The notes beneath the pieces are model-generated. The model saw only the letters and a program-made list of their open reading frames with translations, was not told where the DNA came from and did no database searches. 64,000 bases of DNA from Phialocephala subalpina (lineage: Eukaryota > Ascomycota > Leotiomycetes > Helotiales > Mollisiaceae). A program made the translations under genes and the position numbers. The DNA lies in contig FJOG01000047.1 of the NCBI GenBank assembly GCA_900073065.1, positions 98,597-162,596 of the forward strand. The letters are read 5' to 3'. How positions within the stretch are numbered: position 1 is the first letter of the stretch; every line of letters starts with the position of its first letter. Of the stretch, positions 34,251 to 46,504 are shown piece by piece.

Positions 34251-36101
34251 ATTGTTTGTGTTTGCTTTGCTTCACGTCGCACACCTCCAGCCAGACAAAA
34301 GCAAAAGTCTCTCCGACGAGTGCTCCCGTGTACACAGTTCTGGGTGGGTGTTGATCACAGTCCGGCTGATTTGTTTGTTCTGCGCACCTCCTTCTTCCGG
34401 CGATGGGCGATCACAGCGTGAGTCGAAATGCAGACAACGAGTCGAGTCGTCGAAGAGTGGAGAAGCGGCGAACAGTCGGATGATTCAGCAGCGTTATATC
34501 AAATTTGACAATTCCCCTGGCGCGCGTTGGGTTTGCTTGGATTGAAGTGAAGGAAGGAATCCTGAAGGTGGGAAAGAGCCTGGGAAGGAGCGAAAGGGGT
34601 TTAGCGTTGAGCCCCTCAAAGAAAGCACAGGCACTCGAGGGTGATTGGGGGGATATGCAATGCCGCAGAGAGGGATGAGGGATCGAGTCGAGATAATTAA
34701 TTGCCACGATGAGTCGGAAGGAGAATAATGTCAAGGAGGGATATGGATGGGATGGAATCCATATGATACCAAATAATTGTAGAGTCACGTACTCCTGTAC
34801 TGTCGACTTCACAGCCCAGCCCACTCTCTTGCATTCGTCGTGCTCCAGTGGTCCTCGTCGTCTCCTCCGAGTGCTCCACTCTGCAAGTCCCGCGATTAAA
34901 ATGCCCTACCAGCCAGTCCTGTTCGGCATCCCCGTCCAGAATTAGAGCCCACGTTCTGCACGTCTCGTCTCAGAGTCAAGTCTGCATGTGCTAGTAGGGA
35001 AAATACTGAAAATATAGCAAGAGATCGACTCTTCCGAAAACTCAAAATCCCGATACGACGCATCCGGATATATATCTGTGCCCCCGAAATACCTCGTCTT
35101 GGGTCCTCAGCTGGTACAAGCGACTGTCTATAATTCCTCCATTGGGACAGCAATGAAGATCACAGCTCTTTGGGTCTTTTCCAATCACTGGTTCTCATGA
35201 AATTTTCATATAGCTTTCTCCTCACCTATGAATTATTCACAGCGTGATCACATTCTATCAATCACCTCTCATCACCCACTATCACCAACATACAGCTCTC
35301 TACCTTACAGCTGCATCACGCAGGTCCTCCTCCATTCTCTATGGTCTCCTTGCGCAAGGCCCAACCAATGATAACGTCCCCTACGCCTCGCAACCGCTTC
35401 CAGCCCCCAAGCGGCGGCACCGTTGGCCTCGAGATAGGTCGTGGTCGCTTCCGGGGCTGAAATGGATGGCATTCAGCGCATCGGTTTTCTATTTCTATTT
35501 GACAAGTTCGATTTGCCACCATCGCCAGCTTCCAAACCCCTCTTTCTCTCCTCACTTCTTGTTTTATTCTGGAACAAGCGCGAAGTTCATTGCTTCGCAG
35601 CAGATAGATGATTCCATCCCGGATAACATCGCCCTACAGCTGTGCTTCAGCACAAGGAGCATCCCGAAGCCACTCCCACTCCCACTCACCCAACCACGCA
35701 TATCCCACGACGCGGCGCACGCGTTACACTCGCGAGCGTGCCTCACTCCTACAAGGATGCATCCTCCGATAAAGTTCTCCTGAGACTATCTATCGATAAC
35801 GAGTGCTAGTCCTCGGGTCTGCATCCGCGAGCACAACGTGAAACAATCGCTGCTGTTCTCTCCGGTAATTTGCTACCCCTCAATTTGTCATCTCTGCAGG
35901 TTTTAAATGGCCATCGAAGCTTCTGAGTGGTGTTCGGAAAGTAGAAGGGAGAGAAGAAACAATTTCGAAAACCTGGAAGAAGGAATCTGCGATCATCTCA
36001 ATCCGGAGGTTCTAGACTTAATGATTTGCAGTACACAAAGAACCTGACCCCTATCCCTCTTTATTCCTTCTTTATTAAACTTTCAACACGATGACTTGAC
36101 A
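34251..36101. other. Long intergenic region upstream of Bem1
   Basis: About 1.85 kb with no supported gene. It should contain the Bem1 promoter. Open frames such as 35244-35783 (+, 179 codons) are biased by pyrimidine-rich DNA and show no domain. Confidence 0.45.
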
Positions 36102-36497
36102 TCACCTCACATCCATCCTTCGCTCCTCACTCTGCATATAAATTTCTTCCCAGTGGATCTTTAACCGCATCCGCACCACTCTATATCCTACAGTACAACC
36201 CGCCATACCAACACCGCACCTCTCCGCTTCAACACCATAGGCAAGGACCCCCAACCCAACCCAACCCCCCTTCTTCCCTCCACCCTTCCAGAACACCACC
36301 CCCCTCCCTCCCTCCAACGTTTCGGAAGCAAAACCCCGCCTCATGCGTAAAATACCCTCCCTACATTCCCTCACCAACCCCCCATCCATAAATCCCGAGT
36401 TCTGGGGGATCACAGTCGTCCAATTGGCCGAAAGCAAGGGTTGCGAAAAGACACTGTTACAATTTATGCGGATCGTGACGGTGCCGAAAAGGGCCAT
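36102..36497 (-). CDS. Possible terminal exon of an unknown gene
   Basis: Open frame of 131 codons on the minus strand. It has no recognised domain; it is rich in Gly, Arg and Val. It lies just downstream of an assembly gap (36756-37330) that could hold the rest of a gene on this strand. Weak evidence. Confidence 0.2.
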   Translation of the reverse strand: MALFGTVTIRINCNSVFSQPLLSANWTTVIPQNSGFMDGGLVRECREGILRMRRGFASETLEGGRGVVFWKGGGKKGGWVGLGVLAYGVEAERCGVGMAGCTVGYRVVRMRLKIHWEEIYMQSEERRMDVR

Positions 36498-36755
36498 GCG
36501 CTTAGCGCTACCCCTGATTTTCGGGACGTCATTTCTTCGATTTCCTCTTCTTTTTTTTTAAAAAAATTAATTAATTTCGAGAATCGAATTGGTTGGTTTT
36601 GGTGCGGGTTTGTGTGGTGTGTGGGAGAAAGATCGAGATGTACAAGGGACACGTTCTAGGGCATTGTGGAGTTCGGGATGCTTTTTCTGAGATGACGAGC
36701 TAATGTTAAGCGATGAGATTTCTTTTTTCTAGCAAGTTGTTGAGATTTGAATTTG

Positions 36756-37330
36756 NNNNNNNNNNNNNNNNNNNNNNNNNNNNNNNNNNNNNNNNNNNNN
36801 NNNNNNNNNNNNNNNNNNNNNNNNNNNNNNNNNNNNNNNNNNNNNNNNNNNNNNNNNNNNNNNNNNNNNNNNNNNNNNNNNNNNNNNNNNNNNNNNNNNN
36901 NNNNNNNNNNNNNNNNNNNNNNNNNNNNNNNNNNNNNNNNNNNNNNNNNNNNNNNNNNNNNNNNNNNNNNNNNNNNNNNNNNNNNNNNNNNNNNNNNNNN
37001 NNNNNNNNNNNNNNNNNNNNNNNNNNNNNNNNNNNNNNNNNNNNNNNNNNNNNNNNNNNNNNNNNNNNNNNNNNNNNNNNNNNNNNNNNNNNNNNNNNNN
37101 NNNNNNNNNNNNNNNNNNNNNNNNNNNNNNNNNNNNNNNNNNNNNNNNNNNNNNNNNNNNNNNNNNNNNNNNNNNNNNNNNNNNNNNNNNNNNNNNNNNN
37201 NNNNNNNNNNNNNNNNNNNNNNNNNNNNNNNNNNNNNNNNNNNNNNNNNNNNNNNNNNNNNNNNNNNNNNNNNNNNNNNNNNNNNNNNNNNNNNNNNNNN
37301 NNNNNNNNNNNNNNNNNNNNNNNNNNNNNN
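36756..37330. other. Assembly gap (575 N)
   Basis: A run of unknown bases. Nothing can be said about its content; open frames drawn through it are meaningless. Confidence 0.99.
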
Positions 37331-38829
37331 TTTTGCTTTCTTGGGCACATGATATCACCGCGTGCGAATCGTTGGTGTTGATGGCGGTGATTTGATGGAG
37401 AGTGAGGGCAGGTGGTCATGTTGAAGCACCGGCAATGGTCGTACCGTCGGTCCGTCGTTTCGAGGGTTTGAGAAAAGCAAGTTATGCTCTTCGGTACTGT
37501 TTGCTTGCTTTTGCTTCAGGTCGGCTTTTGATTTTTGGTTTAATTACTTCGCGATGTTCGAGAATGATTTGGTCACGAGGGAAATGACAGCTGGGGCCGG
37601 CCCGGGTTGAGATATTCGCAAGTACGAGCTTGAGGATGAAGTTTAAACTCAATTCATAGTCTGTACCCGCCTGCGAAATCCAGTCACTGAGATTTGAAGG
37701 GACGAAATGGCCTGAGGTGGAATGTCGTCTGGAAACAGGAAAGATGCTCAGCCTTCTGACCTCTTCTTCACCAAATTGTCGTCGAAAGATACAAGGTCAT
37801 GTCAGTCTTTCTTTTGAAAAGCAATTTGAGGTTGAGAACTCGTCCAATAAGAAGCTGATTGAAGACAATATGGAGAGCAGAACCACAGAGAGGCGGGGTC
37901 AATCTCTGGTGGGGAGGAAGACGACAAAAGAGGACGACTGTCGATCGTGTGGCATGATGATTAGTGTGGCCTTGGTGTCTTGATCGGTATGTGCGGCGGA
38001 AGTCGTCCTTTGATAGGCGTCAGCGGTCACATTGTTTACTGTGGTGAATGATACAGACTTGACATGAATATTTTATGGGTGTAAGGACATTGGCAATTGA
38101 GAACAAGGACTGTGAGTCGCTGAGTGTAAATATTGCTTCCAGCCCGCAGCCTTTGCAATTACTTATTATTGCAGTTGAATCTACTTTCTTTAAGTACGTC
38201 GAACTATATAAAGCTTTATCCTCTGTTCTGCAGTGCATCAAGATCATTTGTACCTTATAGTATGCCCGAACCCTTGTGAAGTGGATACGAGGAAAAGTTT
38301 TATCAAACCCATCTCTCTGTAGTAGGATGCAAAATCACGTAAGTTTTTGTATTAGCTGTTATGAGTGATAGAGGCATTATAAGAAACTATAAGTCAAGTT
38401 TAGCCACTACGCTGCCGAGCAGGTCGAGATTGCGCGAACGCGCGCTGGCCTGGCCTGGGAAAAGAGTGCTCAACTTGCTTGAGAATTAAAAAGGACCTCG
38501 ATTTTGTTTCGGGCTAGGATGGGCGGTAACGCCTACTTATAGACACCAGCCTTAGCATGGATCACGTGGAGTTTTGACTTTGCATGTCATCAATTTGACA
38601 TAGTAAGCATATATTTGGTTATTCATTTCAACGCTTCTTTTCTAATTGTGGAGGCATATTGGAATATCCAGAGTTTTCTGAGTATTAAGAGCAAGTGAGA
38701 AATGATCATAGCACGTGCGGGGTAATAGAGGGGTGGCTTGAGTCAAATACTCGAGTTATTCCACTTTCTATCACATTCTAGTGATATCCTGTTATCACTA
38801 TACTCCCACGTGTTCTGTCTAAACCACTC
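37331..38829. other. Intergenic region
   Basis: About 1.5 kb without a supported gene. A small palindromic block (AGTGATATCCTGTTATCACT) is at about 38781-38800. Base composition turns AT-rich towards 38200-38700. Confidence 0.4.
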
Positions 38830-38995
38830 GAGCTGCTTCATTGTGTCCTGAGCCATACAACCATTCGAGTCTCGGCTTCCATATTACATCCAGCTTCCTG
38901 TAGATGTTGGCTGATCTCCGCAGTCTTACGATAAGCAGCTGTATACACAACAGCCCGGCCGCGTTTGTCGACTGCGTCAACTTCGCATGCAGTAT
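38830..38995 (-). pseudogene. Ankyrin-repeat fossil downstream of the NACHT-ankyrin gene
   Basis: On the minus strand the DNA reads VNTACEVDAVDKRGRAVVYT, then AAYRKTAEISQHLQEAGCN, which is one ankyrin unit and part of another. It matches the style of the upstream gene (for example LEEAGCDMDVLDSDGHTA). It lies 230 bases beyond that gene's stop codon. It may be lost repeats of the same gene or an unspliced further exon. Confidence 0.55.
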
Positions 38996-39227
38996 TCACC
39001 AAGGGCGGTCGTTTGAAGGCTTTGAGAATGCAAGACAGTATTTGCAGATTATATTTCTTTATATTCTTTGTTACTTGAAGTCGTTCTCGGTGGCTTGTGT
39101 CGCGATCAGCAATGGATTTGAGACCATTGGTCGAGACTTGTAAATTCCGAGGGTTGAAGAACCTCTCAGCAGCTTCAAGTTCAACCTGCGTTGGTGAGTA
39201 TGGAATAGTGATTGCGCCAATTAGGGA

Positions 39228-42200
39228 CTACTCGGAGGACTCGGAGGGCTCGGAGGGCTCGGAGGGCTCAGAGGACTCGGAGAAGTCCAACATCGAATCG
39301 TTGTAAGTTTCTACGAGCTCTCGAGCAGTGTGGCCGTCAGAGTCTAGGACATCCATATCACAACCAGCTTCCTCTAGAAGCTGCATGATTTTGGTATCCC
39401 CATTCCTCGCCGCCAAATGCAGAGCAGTGGATCCGTAAGAAGTCGGCAAGTTAATGTTGCACCCAGCCTTGAGTAAAAGACGAACGATTACAGGTATCCT
39501 GTCCTTCACTGCGTCGTGTAGAGCGGTCTGGCCGTCATCACTCATGGTGTCGGTACTGCACCCTGCTTCGAGAAGAAAGCGAATGACCTTCGTCGGGTCG
39601 AATACAAAGATGTTAGATCCTTGTTTTACGACGACGTGTAGAGCAGAATACCCGTGTGAGTTGAGGGCGTTGATGTTGCACCCAGCTTCTAGTAAAGGGT
39701 GGACGATGTCAAGATTTTCATTTTTCGCCGCAATGTGCAATGCCGTACAGCCCCTGTAGTCTGTAGCATTGACGCTACACCCAGCGTCAAGTAGAGTCTG
39801 CACTATATCGCCGTTGTTTGACTGTGCTGCATGATGCAGAGCTGTACCCTTGCCGCTGAAATCCAGATTGCAATCTGCTCCAGCCTTCAAAAGTATTGGT
39901 ACGAGGTCATTACACTTCCACCAGATCGCACATTGTAGAGGCGTGAGTCTGAGCCAGTCCTCTTGGTCGTCGCTACGGTGGTGAGGAAATGGCCCCGCAG
40001 CATTCACGTCAATCTTCTTCAGCGCCACAAGCCATGGGACAATGTGAGGACTTTCCGACCCGGGAGTCGGGCCAACTATGGCTTCGGTATTGAAGTCGAT
40101 TTCACTTGTTGCTAGCAACAGCTCGAGAAAAGTAGAATTGCCGTTTAGTGCTCCGTAATACACTGCGGTCCTTCCATAAGTGCCAAGCACGTTGTGGTTG
40201 CGCTGTAGTAGGAACCTGACCGCCGATTCTATGCTTCCCTGAAACCCATACTTAGCAGCGAAGCAAATTAACTCTTCCTTGACACTGACAAGGTCTGCGA
40301 AATTTGTCATTGCATCAAGCAGAACCTCAACACCTTTGACGCAGCCATCCAGAACATTTCTTCGTCGAAGTAGAATTTGAAGGGCTGTCTCGCCAAAGTG
40401 ATCGATGATGTCGATGTCGGCGCCATCTAAGAGGAGTGATTGTGCTCTATCGAATTGGTAATCCATATCATCTATTGCCCCAAGCAACGCCAGGGCTGTC
40501 CGGCCATCCTGATCAACCGCGTTCACATTGGCTCCAGCCGCAACAAGAAATTTACATTGTTCTCGGGCATTGGGGTTTTGGTTGTAGCTCCCGTAGAACC
40601 GAGGCTGATATTGGTTACTGGCCCAGAGGAAAATCAATGATTTACCGTCATCTTGAACCGCATTGACATCAGCTCCGTGTTGGAGAAGCCATCGTGCGAG
40701 CGGGAAATGCTCCAGGGCGACGGCGATGAGCAGAGCGTTCAGACGCCCAAAATCATTGAATTGGTCCCAACTGAAATCAATGAATGTGCTCAGATAATCA
40801 AGGACATCAAGCCAACCAAATTGGCAGGCTATAAGCAGTGCCGTTGACGGATTGCCAAATAGTTCTCGCAGCTCCGTGTGTTCTATCGTGCTAAAAGAAT
40901 ACTTGGATTGTGTATCCTTTCGCAACCACAACTCCCAAGTTTTGAATGCTTGTGACAGTTTGAGTCCATTGAAACAAAGTTGAATCAATCGTTTTTGGTG
41001 AAATGTGCCATGATATGGCCAGTTGTCGATAGCATATCTCTCGAGCTTGTTGCACTTATCGAACTTTTTGGAACTGAAGTCTGGGTTATTAAAAACGTGG
41101 AAGCATCTCTCCAATACTACCCCATTGGTATTAGTTGAGTGGTGCTCGTCTTGCCCTTCAAAATATTCTCGGACGGACAAATGAGTGAAGCGAAAAGTAT
41201 TAAGAACATCATCCAGGAAGACTAGATTGCAGCATACATCAAGCAGAGACCTTGAGGATGTCTTGATAGATTGTCCGTTTTGGTCAACAGATACAGCTGC
41301 GATAAAATCTGCCGATTTGAGTGTCTCTCTGGCACAAAGCAACCAACATATAGCACGGTAGGCGAGATTCCTGCTGGGGGCTACCGAAGTCTTGATGCGC
41401 TCATGAATGATTGCATACGAGTCTTGCAGAGTTTTAGGCAGTCGACCAAGTTCTTCGAAAATATCTTCTTCGTGTTTCATCCGTTCGGGGTCGCATAGAT
41501 TGTCGATCTGAAGACTGACCCAGCGAAACCTTCAAGGTTTTAGTCGATGGAAAAGTAGGACTAGTGGATAACTCACATCCCCTGTGCGCCCGAGATAAGA
41601 GTCTGTCTGATCTTCTCTTGCAGAGACTGCGACACGTCACCACAAAGCAGACGCCTTTCCGCGATAGCTTTCTCCACCTCCACGTTCACATAACGTTCTA
41701 TGTCAGCTCTATTGTGTATGGCTTTGATGAAGATGTTTTGTGATCTTTCCAAGTGACATACAATATCGTTGTCATCGCGAGAAGACACAAATATCTTGAC
41801 CAAACTTGCCGATCTCTGAATGATATTGTCCAATGCTTGCAGAAGCTCGTGTCGTCTCTTGGCATTGCATTCATCAAGAGCGTCGATCACGATTGTTGCT
41901 GGGTTTTCGTTGAGCAGAGCAACGATGAGCTCCTCGCACTCTGACACATTCAACCTGTCGAGATCGCAGCCATCATCTTCGGCTTCCTGCTTTTTTCCTT
42001 GTACCAGCTAGCAACTGGCTCTCGGATCGGGAGATTGGCCGTTGAGCACGAAAGTTGCTTCAGAATGCAACGTAAAATCTCGTCTGGATCCGCACGTTCA
42101 GGCTCAGCTTCTGCTCTTAAACAGTAGAACAATGCCAAGGGAGCTCCCGACTTGGACTTATCGCTCTCGGAGTTGTTGTTCTCGTGGCGGAGATTCTCAA

Positions 42201-43552
42201 TGACCGAGTACCTGACCCCATTAGTAAGTGACCTCTCCGAAGAAAAGGAACTTACAGAAGTCGTGACTTTCCGGATCCAGCTGCAACAGGAACTGGTAAG
42301 CTTTCATGGCAGCTTTAAAGGATGATCTACGTACGAATGCCATGTAGCCACAGTATTGATGAAACACTCGACTTTCTCCATTCTAGGAAGGCAGGCTTCT
42401 CGAGCAACCATAGTCCCGAATATGGAAGGAGCCCCGCACCCATGGCCTTGTGATGTGCCCTATAATTGACTTTTGACAACCAAGTCAAAAGACCTTTTCG
42501 CTCCTCGGCTGTACAGACGTCAGCCAAAGTTTAGTGTCAAGAATGGCAATAAGAACCTTCGAGTGAATCGTGAAGTGCTGCGATTTGAGTGGCTTGGCGC
42601 AAGATTGGAGCATCCAAGTCGGACAGGATCCTTTTCAGGTCATCGATTTGGAGCGTTATCAGGCTCATATCTAGCCAATAGAGTAAGCATATAGATGTCA
42701 CAGATCATAGCTTGATGGTTAATCTTACTCTCGTGGGACGATTGTGTACGCTCGGCATCGAGGAGACTCAAGCAGCGATTGACATCTGCTTGCGCCTTCT
42801 CGATCCTATCAAAAAATGACTCCACACTAGACTCGGCAGTGTGTACAACTGCACCTGCCATACGCTTGATAGGGTTCTTGTTGAAGAATAGTCTTGCTTT
42901 GACAAGATAAATCATGATAGCGGCATACAACTTCACGAGCGACGCCTCGAACTGATCACGTGCCTTCAGATCACCTCCTTCTATCGGCTTCAGGTAGATA
43001 GCCTCGAGAACGTGGTATCGAGTGATCAAGTTAGAAATGTGCTCGACACCGTCGACCATTGCTCCATAGATTTGGCTGTCATTTGTAGCGACCTGAAGTA
43101 CGAGTTAGAAGACCTCGATCCTAGGCGAAACGATTTCCTTCGCTCGCCTTAAGAAGAAATCGCACTCCAGCCCAAGGCAAAGCTGCATGTCCCGGGTCAT
43201 ATTGAACAATCGTATCTCCGACTTCCACGAACTTTTCAACCCATTTCACAATCTTTTCCAACTTATCCCGAATGATCACATCGTGACCACCCTTCTTGTA
43301 TTTCCATCGTTTCTTCTTGCAAGTTTCCATGCCCTCCTTTACTACGGTAAGCACATCGTCTTCAATGGTCCGTAACTTGGCCGCTCGAGTAAGTTCGGTA
43401 ACGCTTCTATCATCGTTGTTGAGAGCCTCGATTGTTTTTCTATCCTCGTCATCCAGAGTCTCGATTGCCTTCTTCCAGAGATCTCTGGCGGCTGAAGCGG
43501 GCTGAACTGATACGATCGCGTCCTCGGAGGATTTAGCGGCCATTCTGGTCAC
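39228..43552 (-). CDS. NACHT-ankyrin NLR-like protein, probable frameshift
   Basis: Fungal STAND/NLR-type protein, thought to act in non-self recognition or programmed cell death. The start is ATG at 43552 or 43543. Order: an N-terminal helical domain (YDPGHAALPWAGVRFLLK; after an intron, GAMVDGVEHISNLITRYHVL), LLTWLSKVNYRAHHK, then SSILWLHGIPAGSGKSRLL with the P-loop, TIVIDALDECNAKRRHELLQ with the Walker B-type acids, FVSSRDDNDIV, and over ten ankyrin units up to residue ends near 39290. Splice sites at 43093-43147 (GC-AG) and around 42530-42690 fit. At 41991-41996 a run of six T (A on this strand) must be one base longer to join the open frames before and after. This is a frameshift or sequencing error. 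The tail is a Ser-Glu-Pro tandem. Confidence 0.82.
39235..39290. repeat. 9-bp tandem repeat encoding the Ser-Glu-Pro tail
   Basis: Units of GGAGGGCTC (with GGAGGACTC variants) repeat at least four times in the last codons of the NACHT-ankyrin gene, giving SEPSEPSEPSESSE at its C-terminus. Likely a slippage-prone site. Confidence 0.75.
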
Positions 43553-43932
43553 GAATATCGCAAATTAAATGCACGATATGAGTCTAGATTGATGCTTTTC
43601 TGGCGCAAAGGAGTTGAGGATTCGTGAGCTTGATGTCAACGAGGCTGTGAGGTGGCATTGCTCATGCACCCTCGTTTTGCCGTCCGTCTGTCGTCCTATC
43701 ACGATGGGCCAACGAGAGCGAGGGCGCCAATCCAATCGGAACTGCAGAACAATCATGTGAAATTTATCGAGGAAAGGTGTGTGGGGGCGACTGATTGCAA
43801 TTGGAAAGAAGGAAGTAACACGAACAATCTTCGGATTTACTATTGGTACGTACTGCTGCAGTATTTTCATGGATAGATTAAAGATTTGAGAAAAGAGGCT
43901 ATGAAGAACTCCGCATGTCCAACACCACATCC
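43553..43932. other. Intergenic region
   Basis: 380 bases between the NACHT-ankyrin gene and the carrier gene; both are on the minus strand. No gene seen. Likely promoter of the NACHT-ankyrin gene and 3' end of the carrier gene. Confidence 0.4.
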
Positions 43933-45463
43933 TCACGATCCAATCGCAGCCTGACTTGCTTTCAGACTGCCCACCACAGTGAAAGCTAGCACTGGTGAGA
44001 TGATGTAGGATATCTGCTCAAATCAGCCTGCGTCCAAGATGTGCAAATGAAATAATATGAACAAGTCAACTTACCGTCAAAAGCTTCGCAACCTTCGCCT
44101 CATCCTCTTCATCCGCATCACTAACCTGGATCATTGTAATGAGCTTCATAGCCGGCGGCCCAGTCGGCATCAACATCATCGTAAACCACAGCATTGGATC
44201 TTCTCCCAACCATGTCGTCTCCTTAACCAGAAACCACACAATGGCAATGCTCATGACTGGCCACACTACGAATCTGATCACCAAGATGAATGCTGTCGTT
44301 GCCCAAGGCGTATTTCTCCCTCCTGCTCCTCGTTTGGTGGCTTGATAACTCGTGTACAGACTCACTCCCGCAACGACGACCGGCAATGGGACAAAGAGTG
44401 ACCCAATGTTCTTCAACGAAGCAGTCAACCAAGCAGTGAAGATTCCTCCATCTTGACTCGGAGAGAAGAACGCAACGTGGAGAGCGGGAATGAGCCCAAT
44501 GAATGCCCCAAGAACAGCGCCGAGGAGAGGAGCATTGAGGAAATCAGAGAGCAGTAAAAGCCACCACTTCGTACTCGCCTTCAACTTCCTCCATCTCGGC
44601 TTAGGAATGACCGACGGCCTCCTATCATAAATCAACGCATCCGCCTTCCTCGTCACCTCCCTCACATTCCTCATCGGACTCAGACCCGGACTCCCAATAG
44701 ACGACAATCTCCTCGAAGGAAAGAAACTCAAACTCGCCACGCTGTTATGACGCTCGTAACCTGGGAATGATGGAGGGGCGAGAAGATGCGTCTGATCCGT
44801 CGGACTCGCCGGCTCATCACTCTCATAAACAGCTGCATCTTCATCTGCTTCATGAGCTCCGTTTTCTGCGTCGAAATGTCCCTCCACAAACCCCTCATCT
44901 GTACTTAATTCTTTAATACTCTCCATCTCCGGCGCATGCTCACTATCAATTAACCGCGGTCCAATCGCAAACGTCAAACAAGAGCTAACCGTAGCAAAGA
45001 CAAGGAAGTAAGACTTTGCCCTTTCGATCGCTGCCTTAGTGCTTTCGTCCGTAATAATCAAACTCCCCAAAATCCCCGTCTCATTCAAACTCTGAATCAG
45101 AAGTAAAGGATAACTAGTCGTATTATTAAACATCAAAGCAGCCGTAATCCAATCCTCCATCCCAAATCCAAAATGTGCTCCTACACCAATAAAGAATGAA
45201 ACGAGATGGCAGAAGAATGCCCAGAGGAGGATGGCAACGTAGCGGTGCGCGGAACCGAGATGCAGTTCGGAGCCGATTTGGGTGAGGAGGAGGGCAGGGA
45301 GGAACATGCGAACGCATATCTTGGAGATTTGGGATGTGGTTGCTGGTGTGAGGAGTTTGAAGCGGGCGGCTATGGAGCCATAGCCGATGACGAGGAGGAC
45401 GGAGAGGGAGGCTTGGATTGCGGCGAGGAAGGAGGGGATGAGTCCTGTGTTTGGGTCCGACAT
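43933..45463 (-). CDS. Auxin efflux carrier (AEC) family membrane transporter
   Basis: Fungal member of the AEC transporter family, an integral membrane protein. Exons 45463-44075 and 44013-43933 join in phase to 489 residues. There are about five membrane segments in the N-terminal half (IQASLSVLLVIGYGSIAARF, CVRMFLPALLLTQIGSEL, YVAILLWAFFCHLVSFFIG) and five in the C-terminal half, with a long charged loop between them (SPTDQTHLLAPP region). Family landmarks include MFNNTTSYPLLLIQSL and MPTGPPAMKLITMIQ. The last exon supplies the final membrane segment (SYIISPVLAFTVVGSL). The substrate is unknown in fungi; it need not be auxin. Confidence 0.9.
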
Positions 45464-46504
45464 GTTGATGATTTGGAAGGTGAGCTTCTCAATTGGTGGT
45501 CATTTGGTTTGTGGCTATAGACGTTGAAGGGAAGAGGTGAGATGGGTGTGATTGATTGACCCCTGCGGTTCCCTCAAGACTCCGATGTCGAGCTGCCGCT
45601 TCCTAAGTATATATGCAGTCCAAAGGAATACAGAATATCACGTGGGCGGTTGAAAGATCAAGCCTCTTGGCTTCTGCGACGCAAGAGGATCCATTGAAAT
45701 GAAGAGAAGAGGTTGGCAAGGCGAGTTCGTGATGTTGACGTTTATCCGGGAGGAGCAAGGTAGCCGATTGTGGAGATAACCGTGTTTTGTGGACCTGTTT
45801 TGATTGGTCAGAGACGTGAAGTGTCGAATCAGGATGTCTTCTGCGATTGCGAGATCTGTGGCTTTTCTTGCTGGGCGGCAGTTCGGAGGAGTCTCGATAG
45901 GGATGGGACAGAAACGTAATCGTGCATCGAGGGCTGTTGGGGGTGGCAAAATAAGGGTCACACAGAGCAGGCGAAGAAGTGATGTGAAGACGACTTGATA
46001 TCACTATCCAGCCCTCTCAGGAGCTTTTGGTAGAAGGCTGCGCAATCAAATATATACACAAACACGCCGCAACGCACATGCGAGCCCTCAATGCATCTAT
46101 CCCACCATGCAATACGCCGTAGATGCCAAACGCAACATTAGACCAATCCATGCATCCACCTAACACCAAGCAGAGTCGTCGAACATGCAAAGCAGGGAAG
46201 GGTATTATAGTCATGAAGTTGTCGAGTCGAAAAGGGAAAGGGGAAAACAGGCCGTGGCATTCGCACACCCAACTCGCTTGATGCCGATCACAAAGTGAGA
46301 AAACGATCCGAGGAGCCATAATCCAACCTGAACTTCGTCACCAGCGATCAGTGGCACAACCATTGATTCGAAGGTATCGAGATACCGAGATGAATAGCAG
46401 CTGTCAAGGTGTAGCCCACTGGGAGGACAGGAAATGGGATGGATGAGAGAGATCCGGAAACAAAGTAGATGGTATGCTGGAAAGGGAGTCGACTGTTACG
46501 AAAA
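45464..46504. other. Intergenic region
   Basis: About 1 kb with no supported gene, between two minus-strand genes. The frames 45603-46004 and 46017-46319 have no domain and look like chance. Confidence 0.4.

Noticed and set aside
35244..35783. 179-codon plus-strand frame upstream of Bem1
   Set aside because: Low-complexity, pyrimidine-rich DNA with no motif; fits chance.
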